Origin: Pseudomonas pisciculturae
Lineage (GTDB): Bacteria; Pseudomonadota; Gammaproteobacteria; Pseudomonadales; Pseudomonadaceae
Direction of reading: 5' to 3'
Assembly (NCBI RefSeq): GCF_015461805.1
Contig: NZ_JACVZE010000007.1
Coordinates: forward strand, 124,001-188,000
DNA length: 64,000 nucleotides
Shown here piece after piece: positions 60,626 to 64,000 of this stretch (positions within the stretch are counted from its first letter, which is position 1; each line of letters opens with the position of its first letter). Made by a program: the position numbers and the translations under genes. The notes under the pieces are model-generated. The model saw nothing but the letters and a program-made list of their open reading frames with translations, had not been told where the DNA came from and did no database searches.

Positions 60626-61923
60626 GAAACCTTCTTCGAGGAATGCTTGTCGTTATTTGCTGTATGGCAGGGATAGCGGCGGCGGATGAAAAGAACATCC
60701 TGGTCACCAGCGGTAGCGATCGGGCCACCCCGATCGCAGTAGTGCCGTTCGGTTGGCAGGGCGGCAGCGTGCTGCCGGACGACATGGCCCAGATCGTCAG
60801 CGACGACCTGCGCAACTCCGGTTACTACGCGCCGATTCCTAAAGGCAACATGATCAGCCAGCCGAACCAGGCCAGCGAAGTCGTGTTCCGTGACTGGAAG
60901 GCCGTAGGCGCGCAATACCTGATGGTCGGCAATATCACGCCGGCCGGCGGTCGCCTGCAGATCCAATACACGTTGTTCAACGTGGCAACCGAGCAGCAGG
61001 TTCTGACCGGCAGCGTTTCGGGTACTGCCGAACAACTGCGGGACATGGCCCACTACATTTCGGACCAGTCGTTTGAAAAACTCACCGGTATCAAGGGTGC
61101 GTTCTCGACACGCCTGCTGTACGTAACGGCTGAGCGTTTCTCGGTAGACAACACGCGTTATACCTTGCAGCGTTCGGACTACGACGGTGCGCGTGCGGTG
61201 ACCTTGCTGCAATCGCGTGAGCCAATCCTGTCGCCGCGCTTTGCGCCGGACGGCAAGCGTATTGCCTACGTGTCGTTCGAACAGAAGCGTCCGCGTATCT
61301 TTGTCCAGCACATTGATACTGGCCGTCGTGAGCAGATCACTAACTTTGAAGGCCTCAACGGTGCGCCAGCCTGGTCGCCGGATGGTTCGCGCCTGGCGTT
61401 CGTGCTGTCCAAGGACGGCAACCCGGACATCTATGTGATGAACATGGCGTCGCGTGCAATCACTCGCGTCACCAGCGGCCCGGGTATCAATACCGAGCCG
61501 TTTTGGGGTAAAGATGGTTCGACCATCTACTTCACTTCCGACCGTGGCGGCAAGCCACAGGTTTATAAAGCAAGCGTCGGCGGCGGTGGTGCGGAACGAG
61601 TGACCTTTATTGGTAACTACAACGCCAATCCGAAGCTTTCGGCTGATGAAAAGACGTTGGTGATGATTCACCGTCAGGATGGTTTCACTAATTTCCGGGT
61701 TGCGGCCCAGGATTTGCAGCGTGGAACGGTAAAAATCCTTACAGATACCAACCTTGATGAGTCAGCCACTGTTGCGCCCAACGGCACCATGGTAATCTAC
61801 GCCACCCGCCAGCAGGGCCGGGGAGTCTTGATGCTCGTTTCCATTAATGGACGCGTAAGGCTCCCACTTCCTACCGCTCAAGGCGAAGTCAGAGAACCAT
61901 CCTGGTCCCCTTACCTGAACTGA
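60622..61923 (+). CDS. tolB: Tol-Pal periplasmic protein TolB
   Basis: The 433-residue protein has a signal peptide (about 1-22, LLRGMLVVICCMAGIAAA), an N-terminal alpha/beta domain and a six-bladed beta-propeller with repeats such as ARFAPDGKRIAYVSFE-like, PAWSPDGSRLAFVLS and PKLSADEKTLVMIH. It binds Pal and TolA. GTG 60622 overlaps the tolA stop (GTGA). Confidence 0.97.
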   Translation: MRNLLRGMLVVICCMAGIAAADEKNILVTSGSDRATPIAVVPFGWQGGSVLPDDMAQIVSDDLRNSGYYAPIPKGNMISQPNQASEVVFRDWKAVGAQYLMVGNITPAGGRLQIQYTLFNVATEQQVLTGSVSGTAEQLRDMAHYISDQSFEKLTGIKGAFSTRLLYVTAERFSVDNTRYTLQRSDYDGARAVTLLQSREPILSPRFAPDGKRIAYVSFEQKRPRIFVQHIDTGRREQITNFEGLNGAPAWSPDGSRLAFVLSKDGNPDIYVMNMASRAITRVTSGPGINTEPFWGKDGSTIYFTSDRGGKPQVYKASVGGGGAERVTFIGNYNANPKLSADEKTLVMIHRQDGFTNFRVAAQDLQRGTVKILTDTNLDESATVAPNGTMVIYATRQQGRGVLMLVSINGRVRLPLPTAQGEVREPSWSPYLN

Positions 61924-61978
61924 CGCGGCGCTACAAAAAGAAGTACTTAACACACTGGGGTTCATTAGGAGTTTCACG

Positions 61979-62479
61979 ATGGAAATGCTGAAGTTTGGTA
62001 AGTTTGCTGCTCTGGCTCTGGCTCTGTCCGTAGCCGTTGGTTGCTCGTCTAAAGGCGGCGACAATGCCGGTGAAGGCGCAGCTGTTGATCCAAACGCTGG
62101 TTACGGCGCTAACACTGGTGCAGTTGACGGCTCCCTGAGCGAAGAAGCTGCTCTGCGCGCTATCACCACTTTCTACTTCGAATACGACAGTTCGGACCTG
62201 AAACCAGAAGCCATGCGCGCTCTGGACGTTCACGCGAAGGACCTGAAAGGTAACGGCGCTCGCGTTGTTCTGGAAGGTAACACCGACGAACGTGGTACTC
62301 GTGAGTACAACATGGCACTGGGCGAGCGTCGTGCGAAAGCCGTTCAGCGCTACCTGGTACTGCAAGGTGTTGCTCCAGGCCAACTGGAACTGGTTTCCTA
62401 CGGTAAAGAGCGTCCAGTTGCTACTGGCCACGACGAGCAGTCCTGGGCTCAAAACCGTCGCGTCGAACTGCGTAAGTAA
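61979..62479 (+). CDS. pal: Peptidoglycan-associated lipoprotein Pal (OprL)
   Basis: The 166-residue protein has a lipoprotein signal with lipobox VAVGC, so Cys21 becomes lipidated, a Gly/Ala-rich linker and an OmpA-like domain (about 55-166) with FYFEYDSSDL and GNTDERGTREYNMALGERRA, which binds meso-diaminopimelate. It anchors the outer membrane to peptidoglycan and is called OprL in pseudomonads. CpoB follows after six bases. Confidence 0.98.
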   Translation: MEMLKFGKFAALALALSVAVGCSSKGGDNAGEGAAVDPNAGYGANTGAVDGSLSEEAALRAITTFYFEYDSSDLKPEAMRALDVHAKDLKGNGARVVLEGNTDERGTREYNMALGERRAKAVQRYLVLQGVAPGQLELVSYGKERPVATGHDEQSWAQNRRVELRK

Positions 62480-62485
62480 TTCGTC

Positions 62486-63319
62486 ATGCGAACGTGCCGT
62501 CGTGCTCTAACTGTATTGGCTCTCAGCCTCGCACCGCTTGCGGTGTGGGCTGCGGTTCCTGTGGAAGATAGCAACTCTGGCTATAACAATAGCGGGAGCA
62601 GCTATCCGCCAGCGGGTTATGGCACGAACGGCGCCTATGCTGGGGGGGCGGCTACGTCCGCTCCCTCGGCACAGGGCGAACTGTTCAACCAGCTGCAACG
62701 CATGCAGGATCAATTGGCGCAGCAGCAAGGCACCATTGAAATTCTGCAAAATGAAGTGCGTCAGCTGAAGCAAGAAGGCCTGGAGCGTTACCAGGATCTT
62801 GATCGACGCATTGGAGCCGGCGTTCAACCTGCCGCAACTCCTGATAATTCTTCTGCCGGTGGCGCGCCAAGTGCCGCCGCCGGTGGTGCAGCAGCAGGGG
62901 CGGCTGCCAGCCAAGCCCCTGCCGCCAGCAGCGAACCGGGTGATCCGGCTAAAGAAAAGCTGTATTACGACGCAGCTTTTGACCTGATCAAAGCCAAGGA
63001 TTTCGATAAGGCCAGCAAGGCTTTTACCGCATTCCTCGGCCGTTACCCAAACAGCCAGTACGCGGGCAATGCCCAGTACTGGTTGGGTGAGGTGAACCTG
63101 GCAAAGGGTGATTTACAGGGCGCGGGCCAGGCATTTGCCAAGGTCAGCCAGTTGTACCCCAAGCACGCCAAGGTGCCGGATTCGCTGTATAAACTCGCCG
63201 ACGTAGAGCGCCGCCTGGGTCATACCGACAAGGTAAGGGGCATTCTGCAGCAGGTGGTGGCCCAGTATCCGGGTACTTCTGCCGCCCAGTTGGCTCAGCG
63301 GGATCTGCAACGCTTGTAA
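62486..63319 (+). CDS. cpoB: Cell division coordinator CpoB (YbgF)
   Basis: The 277-residue periplasmic protein has a signal peptide (RALTVLALSLAPLAVWA), a coiled coil at about 70-115 (LQRMQDQLAQQQGTIEILQ) for trimerisation, an Ala/Ser/Pro-rich linker and a C-terminal TPR domain (about 150-277, YPNSQYAGNAQYWLGEV). In E. coli CpoB links PBP1B activity with Tol-driven constriction. A terminator lies 22 bases downstream. Confidence 0.95.
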   Translation: MRTCRRALTVLALSLAPLAVWAAVPVEDSNSGYNNSGSSYPPAGYGTNGAYAGGAATSAPSAQGELFNQLQRMQDQLAQQQGTIEILQNEVRQLKQEGLERYQDLDRRIGAGVQPAATPDNSSAGGAPSAAAGGAAAGAAASQAPAASSEPGDPAKEKLYYDAAFDLIKAKDFDKASKAFTAFLGRYPNSQYAGNAQYWLGEVNLAKGDLQGAGQAFAKVSQLYPKHAKVPDSLYKLADVERRLGHTDKVRGILQQVVAQYPGTSAAQLAQRDLQRL

Positions 63320-63341
63320 GCGGTGCAGCCCGTTTAGAAGA

Positions 63342-63366
63342 AACCCGCGCCTGGCGCGGGTTTTTT
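63342..63366 (+). terminator. Intrinsic terminator after cpoB
   Basis: AACCCGCGC pairs with GCGCGGGTT around CTG and is followed by a run of T, closing the Tol-Pal transcript. Confidence 0.92.
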
Positions 63367-63483
63367 CGTTAGAATCCACGCCCTTTTATGAAACACGCTT
63401 CTTGGGGCCTGCGCGTTGGCGGGGTCTCTCGAAGTGCCTGACGGAGGCGGACAGCCTGTTTAGCTGTTACGCCCGTGGCGACT

Positions 63484-64000
63484 ATGCAAGACACATTACG
63501 CATCACCGAAGTTTTTTACTCGTTACAGGGTGAAACGCGCACCGCTGGCCTGCCCACAGTATTTGTGCGCCTCACCGGCTGCCCGTTGCGCTGCCAATAC
63601 TGTGACAGCGCCTACGCCTTCAGTGGGGGCACCGTGCGCACCCTCGACGACATCCTGGAGCAGGTTGCCGGTTATCGGCCACGCTACGTCTGTGTGACGG
63701 GTGGCGAGCCGCTGGCCCAGCCCAATGCGATTCCTTTGCTCAAGCAGCTGTGCGACGCCGGTTACGAGGTGTCGCTCGAGACCAGTGGCGCCCTGGATAT
63801 TTCCGCGGTAGACCCGCGTGTCAGCCGCGTGGTCGACCTCAAGACCCCGGACTCCAAGGAGTCGCACCGCAATCGCTACGAGAACATCGACTTGCTGACG
63901 GCCAACGATCAGGTCAAGTTCGTGATCTGTTCCCGTGACGATTACGATTGGGCCAACTCCAAGCTGATTCAATACGGCCTGGACCGTCGCGCCGGCGAGG
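63484..64000 (+). CDS. queE: 7-carboxy-7-deazaguanine synthase QueE, 5' part
   Basis: The first 172 residues are in the window; the frame continues past 64000. The radical-SAM cluster motif CPLRCQYC follows FVRLTGCP, and VCVTGGEPLAQ is the SAM-binding GGEP motif. QueE converts carboxy-tetrahydropterin to carboxy-deazaguanine in queuosine synthesis. Start ATG 63484 gives the canonical MQDTLRITEVFYSLQGE. The region 63367-63483 shows no preQ1 riboswitch that I can recognise. Confidence 0.95.
   Translation, partial: MQDTLRITEVFYSLQGETRTAGLPTVFVRLTGCPLRCQYCDSAYAFSGGTVRTLDDILEQVAGYRPRYVCVTGGEPLAQPNAIPLLKQLCDAGYEVSLETSGALDISAVDPRVSRVVDLKTPDSKESHRNRYENIDLLTANDQVKFVICSRDDYDWANSKLIQYGLDRRAGE

Noticed and set aside
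63367..63483. Possible preQ1 riboswitch before queE
   Set aside because: I could not find a preQ1-type aptamer pattern; QueE leader looks like ordinary sequence.

Overview
The window is chromosomal DNA from a fluorescent pseudomonad, most likely of the Pseudomonas fluorescens group. It has high GC content, an Entner-Doudoroff gene cluster, MvaT as the H-NS analogue, an OprD porin, the ruvCAB-tolQRAB-pal-cpoB-queE block, and many REP/REPIN palindromes built on the core GTGGGAG...CTTGC. Much of the gene order agrees with what I recall of P. aeruginosa PAO1 (roughly PA3191-3195, PA4309-4333, PA4394-4405 and PA0958-0975), joined in a different arrangement. I see no rRNA, tRNA, CRISPR array, prophage or insertion sequence.

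Layout. Positions 1-734: a FecR/FecI-type ECF sigma pair under a Fur box. 884-7219: central sugar catabolism (gap, divergent edd-glk, then gltR-gtrS), with two HexR-type operators between gap and edd. 7342-10901: small accessory genes (AraC regulator, ABM-domain protein, flavin reductase-like protein, a four-repeat membrane protein). 11087-15788: an alpha-ketoglutarate permease gene with a sigma-54 promoter, next to the two-component system MifR/MifS. 15876-20956: class I fumarase, ferredoxin reductase, enoyl-CoA hydratase/isomerase-family protein and pyruvate kinase. 21130-28812: a lipoprotein gene, a PilZ gene and a tightly overlapping six-gene operon RDD-SpoIIM-DUF4129-DUF4350-MoxR-DUF58. 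28980-36364: sbcB, mvaT, purU, a chemoreceptor, a HerA-like ATPase and DciA. 36670-47006: secA, argJ, Nudix/TMP-synthase fusion, PduO-type adenosyltransferase, a sensor kinase, panE, yajQ, mscS. 47280-54496: oprD, HIT protein, slyX, membrane-anchored cold-shock-domain protein, Dps, a ribbon-helix-helix gene, FmdB-type zinc ribbon, aspS. 54632-64000: yebC, ruvCAB, ybgC, the Tol-Pal operon and the 5' part of queE.

How it works together. HexR operators, the GltR/GtrS pair and an Hfq/Crc-type AANAANAA motif suggest layered control of glucose catabolism. A sigma-54 promoter plus a second AANAANAA motif upstream of the permease suggest induction of alpha-ketoglutarate uptake by MifSR with catabolite repression on top.

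Most of the window is ordinary core genome. The best candidate for a little-understood system is the RDD-to-DUF58 operon, a predicted membrane complex with a MoxR AAA+ ATPase. Other points of interest are a REPIN with 41-bp perfect arms, a crotonase-fold enzyme lacking both hydratase glutamates, an apparently displaced N-terminus of a ribbon-helix-helix gene, and a mini-ORF ending three bases before ybgC. All family assignments were made by reading motifs, without database searches.
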